Origin: Oxytricha trifallax
Lineage: Eukaryota; Ciliophora; Spirotrichea; Sporadotrichida; Oxytrichidae
Length of the DNA: 64,000 bases
Direction: 5' to 3'
Assembly (NCBI GenBank): GCA_000711775.1
Contig: ARYC01017025.1
Span: 1 to 64,000, forward strand
Part shown: positions 37,275-48,662 of the stretch, piece after piece
How the letters are laid out: every line of letters starts with the position of its first letter
Numbering within the stretch: the first letter of the stretch is position 1
Notes under the pieces: generated by a model
What the model saw: the letters and a program-made list of their open reading frames with translations, nothing else
Database searches by the model: none
Told to the model about the DNA's origin: nothing
Translations under genes and position numbers: made by a program

Positions 37275-38050
37275 AATATTAAATTTATACATGCTGACGA
37301 AGCTGTGTTTACCTTCAATACTTTCATCTAGAAGACTTGGTATAAGAGGCATAGTAATATAGAAGTATATGACTAGAAAGTCAAGGTATAAACGATGGCA
37401 ATTCTTGGAGGAATTAGTGAAGATACTGGTTTAGAAACTTATGTTATTCATCCTCGCTCTATTAAGACTGAGCAGTATATAAAGTTCTTAGAACATCTAA
37501 GAGAAAAGTACCCTGAATAAGAGATTATTCTATTCGTTGATAATCTTTCTGTTCATAAGACTAAAGAAACAAGGAAGAATTATGAGCAACTTAGAATTAC
37601 GCCAGTGTTCAACGTACCTTATAGTCCAGAGTTTAATGGAATTGAGTTCTACTGGGGTATATTAAAAGGCCATTACAAGAAACTGCTGCTCTACCACTTG
37701 ATGCATAACCTACCTATCGATACAGTAGACTTTATTAAAAGCTCAGCGAAGAGAGTAGATAATTAATTTGCTTAAAAGTGTGCTAAAGAAGGGAGAGTGA
37801 ATGTATATAAATAAGTTTTGTAGTTAAGTTAATGAATATATAAGTCACATTTAAAATTCTTTAGAGGGAGCTGGCTTCTCTTTCTTTTCTTCTACTTCTT
37901 GCTTCCCTCCTCCTAAGTTTCTTCTCTTGCTGCCAGCTCCAGCATCTATGTTCATTGACTCTGGAGGCTAAATATTTGAATAAAGTCTCTTGCTAACTTC
38001 ATACTTTGTCTGCGACTTTTGCTCTCTGTGAAGCTTGCTCTATTCCTTCA

Positions 38051-38632
38051 TCAAGAAGATGCCAGTATCAGATTTTTCTAAAGAGTTAAGGTACAAATCT
38101 TACTTGAAATATAAGGGTGCTTCTGCAGCTATGATAGCCAGATCTCACTTATCTTGATCCCTTATTTGTCCTTATCTTCTGAAGAGATGCTGTACCTTTT
38201 CTTATGAGATTCTTGAATAATTTCTTTCAAGTAATCACCTTTAATTGTTGCAAGTATGCCAAAGAAATAGTTTCTTTCGGGTAGTTTATTTGACAACTGC
38301 TTCTTAGTAGGCAGGTACTGCGAAACCTCTGGGTCGTTCATAGCATCATCATATAAGTTAGTAACTGAAATCTCTGGATAGTTTGGAATCTCTGCAAACT
38401 TTACATCTTAAGTTTTCAATGCTTTCTTCTCTTCGCAGAGTATAGCTCTTAGAAATGAAATTTTAGTACCTTCCATCGTTGGCAGGAACAAACCAACTAC
38501 ATAATCAAGATTAGTTACTATGAGCTCATTACCTTGCTGCACCAGGTAGCGATGCAAATCCTCCTTGCTTCTAAATCTTTGAATCAATTCTTGTGCTTGC
38601 ACACTTTTCATTGCATCATTCATTGACTCCAT
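38051..38632 (-). CDS. TBE 22-kDa ORF, intact
   Basis: From ATG 38630-38632 (MESMNDAMKSVQAQELIQRF) to TGA 38051-38053: 193 residues, about 22 kDa, the expected TBE size. No frameshift against itself; three TAA/TAG codons are read as Gln. The middle reads YFFGILATIKGDYLKEIIQE. The function of this ORF in TBE elements is not settled. It is transcribed toward the transposase gene and away from the 57-kDa gene. A GTG at 38639-38641 also lies in frame, but the ATG gives the family length. This is the only undamaged TBE gene in the window. Confidence 0.88.
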
Positions 38633-38841
38633 CTTGTTCACAGATCTAAGAAATGATATTCAAATTTAAGTTTGTTGATTTCAATTATATACCTCTGTAA
38701 AACTTACTACTAAATGTGGGCATCCTATAGGAGGTCAAGCTCTTAGCAGGATATGGAGAAGGTTTTGAGAACTTGTTTCAAACTTGAGAGATTGATATCA
38801 ATTTCTACTGTTATAGTTCCATATTTTTAAATTTAAATTGG

Positions 38842-39005
38842 TACGTACTTAATTAGGAGCAGCTCCTAAAATCCTAGTACTTAATTAGGAGCTTTAATTA
38901 ATGCTAGTACTAAATAAGGAGCACCCTAATTTTAATCATATAATGACAAAATACCTCCTAAAGCAGTACGTACTTAATTAGGAGCACCTCCTAAATTGGT
39001 ATGTA
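38842..39005. promoter_or_regulatory. Repeat cluster in the divergent TBE promoter region
   Basis: Four copies of a (GTAC)GTACTTAATTAGGAGC-like unit (38842-38860, 38874-38892, 38904-38922, 38965-38984), two of them followed by an inverted CTCCTAA so that GGAGCAGCTCC and GGAGCACCTCC can pair. They lie between the divergently transcribed 22-kDa and 57-kDa ORFs, the place for a shared promoter or a protein-binding array. That role is inference. Confidence 0.55.
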
Positions 39006-39196
39006 CTATAATAAACTTATTATTGAAAGTTAAAATGGTTACTTTATCACCCAGATTTAGAGTTGGATCGTCTCTTAGCACTCATAATTCTTCTATAATA
39101 CTCTAAAAACTTCCCTTGAAACTTGTAGGCTTGCAAAGCTCTCATATAAGCTCTCAGTTATAGAGGCAGTTTATAATTTTAAATTCAAATTTAAAT

Positions 39197-40642
39197 ATGA
39201 GCGCTAACATTTTAAGAAAAACAACAGCACTTCAATCAAACTAAACGAGACTTACCTTTGGCAGCAATAAAAAGTGTGATGGCTGTGAGATGAACTCTCA
39301 TAAGGAACTACCAGAGCTATCACTTGAGGTCTCTGTTATTAAAATAGAAATTAATAATAGAAAATTAATGGCAAACAAGTGTGTGGGAGACAGAGAGGAG
39401 GAGAAAGGTATTAATGAAATTCCTATACAAACTGAAGAAGTAGAAGTATACTTTTGTGAATAGTGTGAGAGACTTCGCTCATAAATCTAGTTGTATAGGC
39501 TTATGAAAGAGCATAGAGAAGCCAAGCCAACTGTATACTTAAAGCACGATAAAATCGACGGAGAGTATGATTGCTTCGAGTGCCATAAGTAGTATGCTCA
39601 TTACAAGAGATTTAAGGAAGCATCTTTTAAAAGCTCACAAGAAAGATTTAGAGATTGAAAAGCATGAAGATGAATTGAAGCTACTTAATAAAAGAAAAGC
39701 AAGAGAATCTTCGAAACCTGTAGAGCTTGAACAAGCTAGTGAATCAGAATATGTGAGGAAATAACGCAACCTATTAGCATTCGAAATCACAAAGATCATG
39801 ATTAAAATTCAATATAAATAGATTCCTGTTCTTGCTTGAATTGACCTAGACACTTCACTTTAAAGCTAACTTATATTAGAAGACTCCTTTGATAAGAAAG
39901 TGATTAATGATCATCAGTATGCATACAAGGTGTATCCCTTCAACTATCTCTTAAGTGATGATAAATACTAGATGGAGTTACAAATGAGTATCAAGTACTC
40001 ACTCAGGCTAAGTTTAAAGAGTGCAAATACTTAATAAAACAAGATGCTGTTCTCCTTGCCAAGGATCATGTTGCTTTCAGACTCCCACTCTATGAAATGA
40101 CCCTAAGAGATTTCATTACAGATCAAAGGAATCATAAGTAGCTTGGATAAATAGCAACTCAGACCATTCAAGGTATAAAAGAACTTCACAAGTTAGGGTT
40201 TGTTCACAGAGATTTGAAGCCAGAAAATATAATGATAAACTTTCCACCAGTAAGAGTAGCAATAATTGATTTCAACAGAGCTTAAAGAGTGGAAATATCA
40301 AGGCTTGGAATTTTAATGGGTACACAAGGCTACTATCCAGAAAGAGAAGACTGGAGAGATGGAGACTTACAGTGGGATGTGTGGGCTTTAGCAGCAATAA
40401 TAATAGAGTGCGATATGCCTCGCAACGATTACTACTCTACAAGGTGCGAGAAAGATGCTAAGCAAAGAATAAAGTAGTTTATAGACAAAACCAGAGTCTC
40501 TCAATCAATAAAACATATGGCAGAATCAATAATAATAAAACCAAACTCAAGATCAGACATATCAATAGAGCAGATAGAGTTGTGGTTAAGTAAGATAAAC
40601 TTCAGACCTCTCCCACATGATCCAAAAGTGCATTTTGAGTGA
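39197..40642 (+). pseudogene. TBE 57-kDa zinc-finger/protein-kinase ORF, frameshifted
   Basis: ATG 39197 (MSANILRKTTALQ) to TGA 40640-40642, 482 codons in total, matching the 57-kDa TBE protein. The N-terminal third has Cys pairs (KKCDGC, FCEQC) and a C2H2 finger CFEC...RKHLLKAH at 39571-39640. The C-terminal half is a protein-kinase-like domain: catalytic loop HRDLKPEN near 40205-40228, metal-binding motif DFN (40268-40276) in place of DFG, then GTQGYYPE and DVWALAAI. Frame changes near 39596 and between about 39835 and 39990 break the frame; the kinase part from about 39990 is open to the stop. DFN may be a family trait or decay; I cannot tell. Confidence 0.9.
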
Positions 40643-40684
40643 TTAAATTAAATACATTTACTATAAATTTCACATTAAAACCTA

Positions 40685-40762
40685 TTAATAACCCCAACCC
40701 CCTAACAAATTCCCTACAAATCAAAGCACTTATAAACCTCATTAAGGGGTTTTGGGGTTTTG
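40685..40762. repeat. TBE right terminal inverted repeat
   Basis: Outer 17 bp read, on the minus strand, CAAAACCCCAAAACCCC, identical to two telomeric C4A4 units plus A4C as known for TBE1. AAT follows. Confidence 0.95.
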
Positions 40763-40765
40763 AAT

Positions 40766-41981
40766 GTACTCATACATAATAATTTGATTCTCAAAATTTT
40801 CAATACTTCTACTATAATATATTTATTAGTATATTTGTTCATAAAAATATTTAATTGAAGAACTAAGGAATAGATTTCAAATTAAAATAAAATAATTAAA
40901 ATAAAAATATGATTAAAATGTTTATTATAATTAAATTGTTTTTCTATATACTACTATTATTTAATTTTTAGAAAACTTCATAGAGTTATATTATTTTTAA
41001 ATTTTAATGAGAGAAAAATTTTATATTATTTAAAAATTAATTATAATTTAATATGGAATAATTTATACTGATTTACATATAAATTTTTTAAAAAATAAAA
41101 TACAATAAGTTAATTTTCCCATATTGTTATAACAAGTTTATAGAATTAATTACAAAATTATTATCAATAAAATATCAATTAAAATTTTGTATTTTAATAG
41201 TTGATAAAAACAAAAATATTGTGATATATTTTTTTTCATTTTATAACTATTCTTTCTTAATTTATTTTTGAGTAAATAAAATAGTATCATCTAACAATTT
41301 TACTCTTTTTACAATAAGAAATTTAAATTAATTAGCAAAATTTTATGATGGAACTTTCAAATCAAATTATAAATAAAATCTTAAAGGAAAATTAAAACTT
41401 AACAATCGAAATGGGTAAATCTATATAAATATGGAACAAAATTTTGAATCTCATAAAATTAAATTAAAAATAGAAATATCTATTACGGTTAATTGAAGTA
41501 TAACTTAAGTAAATGCTAAGTGTAATGATTTCATAGAAATATTGTTTAATAGTTTATAATTATTATATCACAATTTCTTTTGCAATATAAATTATATTCA
41601 TTTCAAAATTTATAATATTTAGAATAAATTAAGTTTGATGGAACTAAATGTTAAAGTCTTAGAAAATTGAAATTTCATAACTTATTAAGAATATGTTTTA
41701 TAAAAATTAAACTTAATTCTAAAATTTATGATGAATTGACTGGATTCGTTGTTGATTTAAATTTATTAGACATTATATAATATAAAACATCTTTAATAAA
41801 AGGGATAGATAAATAATAAGAATAATAGAAATTATTTTTTCATAATAGAATTTAATTTATATTAAATATATATATTATAAAATTTTAATATCTTTTAAAT
41901 ATAAAAGTATATTTAATTTTAATTCCTGTTAAATAGCTATATTACTGATTATTTTATCTAGAATATAATTATATTATAGAA
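40766..41981. other. AT-rich spacer
   Basis: Nothing beyond AT-rich DNA; no inverted repeats or coding islands seen. Confidence 0.5.
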
Positions 41982-42113
41982 ATGTGTAATGATTGTGGAA
42001 AATGTAATAAGATGAGGAAGATTGATCACAAGAGTAAATAAATAAAGAAGAAGACCTAACAAAAGAAGAAAGAAAATGAAGTCTCAGTTTTACACTAAAA
42101 CAAACAGACATGA
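41982..42113 (+). CDS. Candidate coding segment with CxxCxxC motif
   Basis: The block 41980-42195 has about 35% GC. From ATG 41982 to TGA 42111-42113 it reads MCNDCGKCNKMRKIDHKSKQ, with Cys spacing CxxCxxC as in small zinc-binding sites, then a Lys/Gln-rich tail. A second frame follows at once from ATG 42110 (IDYKRLDPNIVILTTSYQKG) to a TGA near 42275. The frame switch may mark an indel or the border of two MDSs. No family assigned. Confidence 0.4.
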
Positions 42114-42474
42114 TTGATTACAAGAGGCTTGACCCTAATATAGTGATTTTAACAACTTCATATCAGAAGGGCCTCCAAGCCCCAATTGTTGATAAATTTA
42201 TTATTTTTATCAATATTAATATTATTATTATAGAAATTATATTAATAATTATTTATGTTAAAATTATAATAAATGAGTGAAATCATTATTATAAATGTGA
42301 TAGTTTAATTAATCATAATTATAAAATTAATTGAAATAATTAAATTATTGATTTAGCAATATTTATTAAAAAGAATATGATTTTATGGGTGTTCTTCCAG
42401 TTTAACCAATTTATTCTTAAATGTATCTTCAACTAAAATTAATGTAGGAATTAAAATTTTACTTTAATATTTGA

Positions 42475-43407
42475 GTTTCGAATAGAATAATTGCAAAGTT
42501 CAATAAATTTGTCATGTTAATTTTGCTAATTAGAGATTTAATTTTACAATTTCGTGAGATAGCCTAAATAAAAAGGAATTTAAAGAGAAATTCTCTATAT
42601 AAAATGATTTCTAGGTAATTTAAGAATACGAAACTTATATTCAGAGATAGAGTTCTAAATGAAATAAGACTTTATAACATATTGAAAGTGCCATAGAAAA
42701 CAAACCTTGATTTTTAAATCAAGTTTATATCTAATTCTATAATTAAGTTAAGAAATTAAAATATTTAATTCATATACATACATAAATAGTTGAGTATATC
42801 ATAATTTGTTGTGATCACTATTAAAATAATAACTAATTTTTCAACTATTTCGTAAAATTTTCATTTACTTTTAAATGTTGATTTTCAAATTATTGAGTAG
42901 TAATATAACAGTAAAGAAGTTAAAACCTTGAAATTGATTCGTAAAATAAAAAAAAATTAAAATTTATATCATAAATTTTATAAATCATATAAGATAAAAT
43001 TAATTTATAGATAAATATAGTAAACTAGAATAATTAGCCTTAACTATAGCGATTTACTTATCTATTTTAAGCTTAATAAAAACGACAAAGAAAATATTCT
43101 TAAACTATCTTATATTCGTGAGGCTTGTTCTTATTGTAAAATAATATAATATAAAATATTTCATATAAAAACTGAGATTAATTTTTAAAAAGAATTTAAA
43201 TTATAAATGATCATTAAAAAATCTAAAAATGCTCTATTAATTACTATATTAATAAATAAATATTAAATAATTAACTATAATATATGGGCAAAATCAAACA
43301 ATCTTGAACAAGTCCTTTATAGCAATCATAACTAAATCAGTAACCTTAAACTAATAATAGTTCATAAGCTTGTCATCAAAGAAAGATATTGTCAACTTAA
43401 AAAATGA
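42475..43407 (+). CDS. Hypothetical 310-codon open frame (ciliate code)
   Basis: TGA-free from 42475 to TGA 43405-43407, with about 30 TAA/TAG as Gln. Some parts have moderate complexity (KFNKFVMLILLIRDLILQF; NILKLSYIREACSYCK near 43090-43140); others are AT-driven. At this base composition such a length is expected by chance in several places, so I treat it as doubtful. The 43040-43140 part is the most gene-like. No family recognised. Confidence 0.22.
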
Positions 43408-43855
43408 ATAAAAGTTATTGTGACGAAAAAAAAAGCAGATATAAATATAAATTCATTTAATATTATTCTTATGTATTATAATTAATAATATGGTAATTCA
43501 ATTATAAATAATTTTATTATTATGAAACAATTTGGTCAATATATTTGATAAAATATTTTATTTAAATATTTTATCAATTCATTAAATATCTTATATTTGT
43601 TATAAATATATTTTTATATTTTTGAACAGCCTATTTAATATTTTATGTTAAGCTGATGATATAAACTTGCCATTGCCTAAAGTTTTGTTTTAAAAAGTAG
43701 CTTTATATAATTAATCCAATATTTGTTTTTTTATATAATTAAATTGATAATATTTACACAGCCTCATACACCGAAAGATAATCATTTATGAATGAATATA
43801 TTCAAACAATTATGTGTATTAGAGATGTTAATAATTTAAAAGTAATGATTTTTAG

Positions 43856-44475
43856 GGGGGGGCAACACCTGAACCAGTAAATTATATTCATATTTATACC
43901 TCCCCTAAAGCTCTATAAATGCCCGACTAAGGTCAATTAAGGGTCAATAAACATTAATACAGCACTAAAAATAGGTATAGACAACTCAATCAGGTCCAAA
44001 TGATCAAGTTTATCCACATAAAAAATCATATAAAAATGAGACTTTTTATTGATTTTTTGAAAAAAATATTTTGTAATTTTATCTTGAATTTTTATTCAAC
44101 TTATTGTTCTGCAATTGATATCCCAACAACTCACTCATATAAATACAAGAAGGTTTATCTTAATATAAGTTTAGCATACTCCTTGTATTTATATGAGTGA
44201 GTTGTTGGGATATCAATTGCAGAACAATAAGTTGAATAAAAATTCAAGATAAAATTACAAAATATTTTTTTCAAAAAATAAATAAAAAGTCTCATTTTTA
44301 TATGATTTTTTATGTGGATAAACTTGATCATTTGGACCTGATTGAGTTGTCTATACCTATTTTTAGTGCTGTATTAATGTTTATTGACCCTTAATTGACC
44401 TTAGTCGGGCATTTATAGAGCTTTAGGGGAGGTATAAATATGAATATAATTTACTGGTTCAGGTGTTGCCCCCCC
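43856..44475. mobile_element. 620-bp near-perfect palindromic element with 9-bp duplication
   Basis: Begins GGGGGGGCAACACCTGAACC and ends with its exact complement; arms of about 290 bp are almost identical and the centre lies near 44165. GATTTTTAG occurs on both sides (43847-43855 and 44476-44484), an exact 9-bp duplication (8 bp if the eighth G belongs to the element). Long arms plus 8-9 bp duplication recall Mutator-like or hAT-like MITEs. Frames read under the standard code are arm sequences, not genes. Confidence 0.92.
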
Positions 44476-44484
44476 GATTTTTAG

Positions 44485-46593
44485 ATATTTCACTTTAATA
44501 GCAACAAAAGATTTGTTAACTTTACAATATAATATTGAAAGATTAACATTAATTATTAGTGAATCCATATTTAAATACAAAAGATGCTTATTTTGCATGT
44601 TATTTAAAGATCAACAACCTTTGTCATACTTTTTAAAAATTTTATAAATCGTATTACATATATTTAATAATTTAATCTATATATATATATATATATATAT
44701 AAACAATTATAATAAACGTTGTTTTAATAAATAACTCAATATTCAAAATATATTTTCCATATATTCTTTTGGCGTAGTTTTTTTAAAAATAAATTCTATG
44801 CACTTAATTATTATTAAATATTTTTTGTTATTTATTTTAATTAAAACTAGATATTACCTAGTTCTTTATATTCTATATGAGTTCAAGCTGAAAGGTGAAT
44901 TAAAAAATGAAAATATTGAATAACCTTTGATTTTGATTAATATTTCTCTCAAAATGTATTTAAATATATAATTTGATTAGATTATTTAAAGTATAATTAT
45001 TTAAATATAAAGAATTTTCATTTAATTTATGAATTATATTGATATTAATCATATCCTTATTTCTTTTAGGTGAGAATATTTATTTAAAAAAGGAAAAAAA
45101 TAATTATATTCAATAATTTTTAATTGTAAAAATAATTGATAATTTTTATCCTTGATCTTCTATGTAAGGTTGCTAATCTGTTTACAAAGGATTTTAAGAA
45201 TTTATGGATTCTATAACTTTCTTAAATCTACTTATTAAGCATCTATCTAGGTTATCAATTTTATCAAGAAAATTTGTGTTTATAAATAATTAAACTAGAA
45301 AAAGATGCCATTATGCTACAAGAATTGTCTCAAAGATAGATTGTTAAGCGTGTTATATTATCAAAGAGAAATAGACAAGGAACATAACATCTTTAAAACA
45401 TTTTTTTTCTTTGCTTACATAATAGTCACATAATCTATTAATTCAGCAGTTGTTTATAATATCTCTACTTTCACTTGTTTAACATCAAGATCTAACTAAT
45501 CTTCTAACTATATATATATATATGTATATTAAAAATAAAATAATTATAATAAATAATAAAGTAAATTCTTAAAAATAAAATTTAGTAAATTTGTGCTTAA
45601 AATATTTTAAATTCACATTAATTGTTATAATTATATAAGAATAAAGATTTATTTTATATTAAATATAAAATTAATTCTTAAAATTTATATTTTATAATAT
45701 TTTAAAATAAAATTCAATAATATCTTAATAAATTGTTGTATGATATCGCGGTTTGGATAGGATACCACTAAGAATCAAGTCTAATAATATGATGTTTTTT
45801 TATTAATTCAAAAATTTTAATTTTATTTCAAACTTCAGAATTTAAAATCATCACATAATATTATTCAATGTAAATGATAATGACAATGATTAAACAAATT
45901 GGGAGTTCAGGTATTTTATTTGCTATAATCCAAAAGTAAAATATTAATTTTACTAAGATAAATAAAAAATATTTTAACTGTTTCTTTACTTTATATAAAG
46001 GGTTTATGAATGTCTATATAGATAAACTCATTAATACTATCTAAATTTTAAATAGTATAAAAAAGATTTTTAATTGCTTCAAGATACCTAGAAAAAACTA
46101 AATTTTTCATAATAAACTATTATCACTTGAAAACTGAAAAATAGTTTTATTTGATTGATGTGAAATTACAAAATCTAATATTTACTGCATTACAGCTTTC
46201 GATTAGATTTTATATAAGAATCATATTTCAAATAATTGTTTAAAGTTAATCATTAAGATTGAAATATAATTGTTAAATATTTTCTTTTTAAAATAAAAAT
46301 AATAACATCATAGTTTATATAACCTGGTTTAGTTATGAATTGCTATAATAAATAATAATATATTTAAAAATACAATTAAAATTTAAATTCTCAAAGTCTA
46401 TTCAAGTATTATTATCCAAGAATTTATGGAAGAGTTTTAATTTTTATTTAATTTTTACTTTTTTAATTGGTGATTCATTATTTAAATAGATATAAAACTT
46501 GTTTGTTAAATAATAAAAAATATAACAAATAAAAAACTCATTTTATAATTATTCATAAACAGAATTCTTTGTTTTTATTAAGAAAAAGTTTTT
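44485..46593. other. AT-rich spacer with one small possible coding patch
   Basis: Contains (AT)n at 44678-44701 and a shorter one near 45511. At 45740-45877 a 45-residue frame starts MISRFGQDTTKNQVQQYD in a slightly GC-rich patch (TATCGCGGTTTGGATAGG); too short to claim. Otherwise featureless. Confidence 0.4.
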
Positions 46594-47003
46594 GGGGGAA
46601 GTTTACTGGCCTTTAAATTTTTATTTAATTTTTGTGAATTTTAAGAATAAATTCTTCATTTATATTTTCTGATGATTATTTTTTAGGATATGAGAAATAC
46701 TCATTGAAATTTAAATATAAGTGTCAACTCATGTATAACATTCGTATAAATGATAGAGTATGATTCAACTAATTTGATTATCAACACAAATAAGAAAGTT
46801 ATACGAAAAAATATAAATACAGAGTGTAATATTTGAGAGCTAGTATGTAAAGTTTTTTTATAAATATATAAAGGTATATACTGTTAATTCTTTGAGTTGG
46901 AAGAAAGAAATTATTTTCTAGATGTTTGAAAAATTTATTCTTTTAAAATAATTTTTTTTAAAGAGTTTTTTGTCATAATATAAGCCAGTAAAAATACTTC
47001 TCC
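46594..47003. mobile_element. G-run-end element N
   Basis: Starts GGGGGAAGTTTACTGGCC; the inverted partner GCCAGTAAAAATACTTCTCC ends near 47003. About 410 bp, AT-rich interior, no target duplication visible. Confidence 0.5.
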
Positions 47004-48212
47004 AAAATTTATTATTAAAATAATATACAAAGAATACTTTTCAAAAATATTTAAGTTTCAAATAAATAATAAAAACCACACTAGAATTAATATTACTCTT
47101 TCAATTTTTTAAAGAATATTTTATCTGCTATTATCATCTTTAAATGTTTTAGCAAATATAAATATAGCTAAGATTAATTAGTAAAACAGTTTCCCTTATT
47201 TAAAAGAATACAGCATACTAATTGATCTTATAGAAAGCTCATAAAAATTAATTTGATTTTTATTATGTAATATTTAATAGTATTTAATAGTATATCAAAG
47301 ATATAAAATCTTAGGATGATTGTGTTTATAATTTATTTAAATTTTAATTAATGAATTTTTTAGTATCAAATTACATCATAGAAATAATAATAATTAATTA
47401 AATGTTCTTTTACTTATGCATCAATAACTAGCCTATTATAATTTTCTGTTTGATTTTCTTAATTTTTTTACGTTTTATCTAGTAAAATTTTGAAATAATG
47501 AACATAAAGATTTCATTGAAAGAAAAAAATATTAATAATTTTCAATATTATTGAAATTAGAATAAAATAAAGATGAATAATTTAATTTAATAAAAAAAAG
47601 TATAATAGTTTTAAAATTATAATTAATATCACTATGAAGAGTATAAGCAATTAACATTGATAAAATTTTGGAATTTGTTTACTATTTTTATATTGATTTT
47701 ATTTTGAAATACAAAAAATTATTTATAAAGTATATTTATAAATAAAAAATAATTAATTATTATATAAAGGAATTGGAATATTCGGTTATAATAATTACAA
47801 TTATATAAAAATTCATTTATTTAATATAAAAATTCATTTAATTAATATAAAAATTCATAATTAAGTTAAAATATTAGCTATTATAAAATTGAATCTGGAA
47901 AATGAACATTTATTAGTTTTGCATTATAAAATTAATTATTTTAAAAATTAGAATTTTATTTATTAAATTTAATTATTATATTTTATATTTAATCATATTT
48001 TATTGATATTTATTCTTTAAATTATTATAATTATTTTGTATATGATTGCAAAACTGTATTCTGATTTTCAATTATACATTCAAATGTTAGTTTATTCAAA
48101 TTATCTTTAATTATGAATCTATAGATATCAAGTATATTCATTAAATTATCATATCAAAATAAATTAAACTACCTTAAAAGAATTAATTCTACTTAATTAC
48201 AATAAATATTTT

Positions 48213-48662
48213 GGGGGGGGATGTTGCCTGCACTTTTTTTTATATATACTAACTTTAATAAATTTTACATAAATTATCAAATTTAATATTTTTATGACCC
48301 ATGAATTATTAAGATCATATTGTTTATCATTTATGTAGCTCAATATAATTAATCTAACATTAGATTTGATTGGTAAAAACAAGATAAATTGAATCGTAAT
48401 TACACTAACAATTAGATACATTATTTTGAAATAATATAGTGAAGCAATATACTTGTTAAGAGACAGAACCTACAAATATCATATGAAAAATGTCAAATTT
48501 TTTGGAATCTGAAGACAGATATTGACTGTTAATTGATAAATTAAAATATAATTATAACAATGAAATAAGTCCTGATGTTGGTTTATAGTTGTTATAAAAA
48601 TTAATTTATTTAAAAATATAAATAATTTTAAAAAAATAAAAAAAAGCAGGAAACTTCCCCCC
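48213..48662. mobile_element. G-run-end element K
   Basis: Starts with eight G then ATGTTGCCTGCAC and ends GCAGGAAACTTCCCCCC. AAATATTTT and AAATATTTC flank it (48204-48212, 48663-48671): an 8-9 bp duplication. The right half (48440-48610) is homologous to elements J and L, with GACAGAACCTAC, TTTGGAATCTGAAGACAG and TTTATAGTTGTTA. Any protein it once encoded is not readable. Confidence 0.75.

Larger units (their letters stand above)
35584..37835 (+). pseudogene. TBE 42-kDa DDE transposase, copy 2, interrupted
   Basis: Starts ATG 35584 just inside the left repeat and ends TGA 37833-37835. Coding parts are 35584-35853, 36442-36681 and 37275-37835; the gaps are inserted elements. Catalytic residues are preserved: Asp 37296-37298 (HADEAV), Asp 37539-37541 (FVDNLSVH), Glu 37644-37646 (NGIEFYWG), giving DD34E of the IS630/Tc1-mariner type. 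The C-terminal part (YVIHPRSIKTEQYIKFLEHL) is uninterrupted. Besides the insertions there is a 2-bp AT expansion near 35670 and an extra T near 36673. Reads TAA/TAG as Gln, as in PEQEIILF. Confidence 0.93.
35504..40762 (+). mobile_element. TBE: Full-length TBE transposon, copy 2, with two nested insertions
   Basis: 5259 bp between AAT (35501-35503) and AAT (40763-40765), a perfect ANT target duplication. Both ends carry the 78-bp terminal repeat; the right end has the intact CAAAACCCCAAAACCCC, the left has decayed to AAAAACCCCAATCCCC. Gene order is that of TBE1 in Oxytricha: 42-kDa transposase (plus), 22-kDa ORF (minus), 57-kDa zinc-finger/kinase ORF (plus). Removing the insertions at 35854-36441 and 36682-37274 with their duplications leaves 4074 bp, matching the known TBE1 length of about 4.1 kb. 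Transposase and kinase frames are broken, so this copy cannot encode its own mobility. Confidence 0.96.

Noticed and set aside
44000..44200. Plus-strand 66-codon frame and minus-strand 61-codon frame at 44413-44598
   Set aside because: Arms or flank of the 620-bp palindromic element; no independent coding signal.
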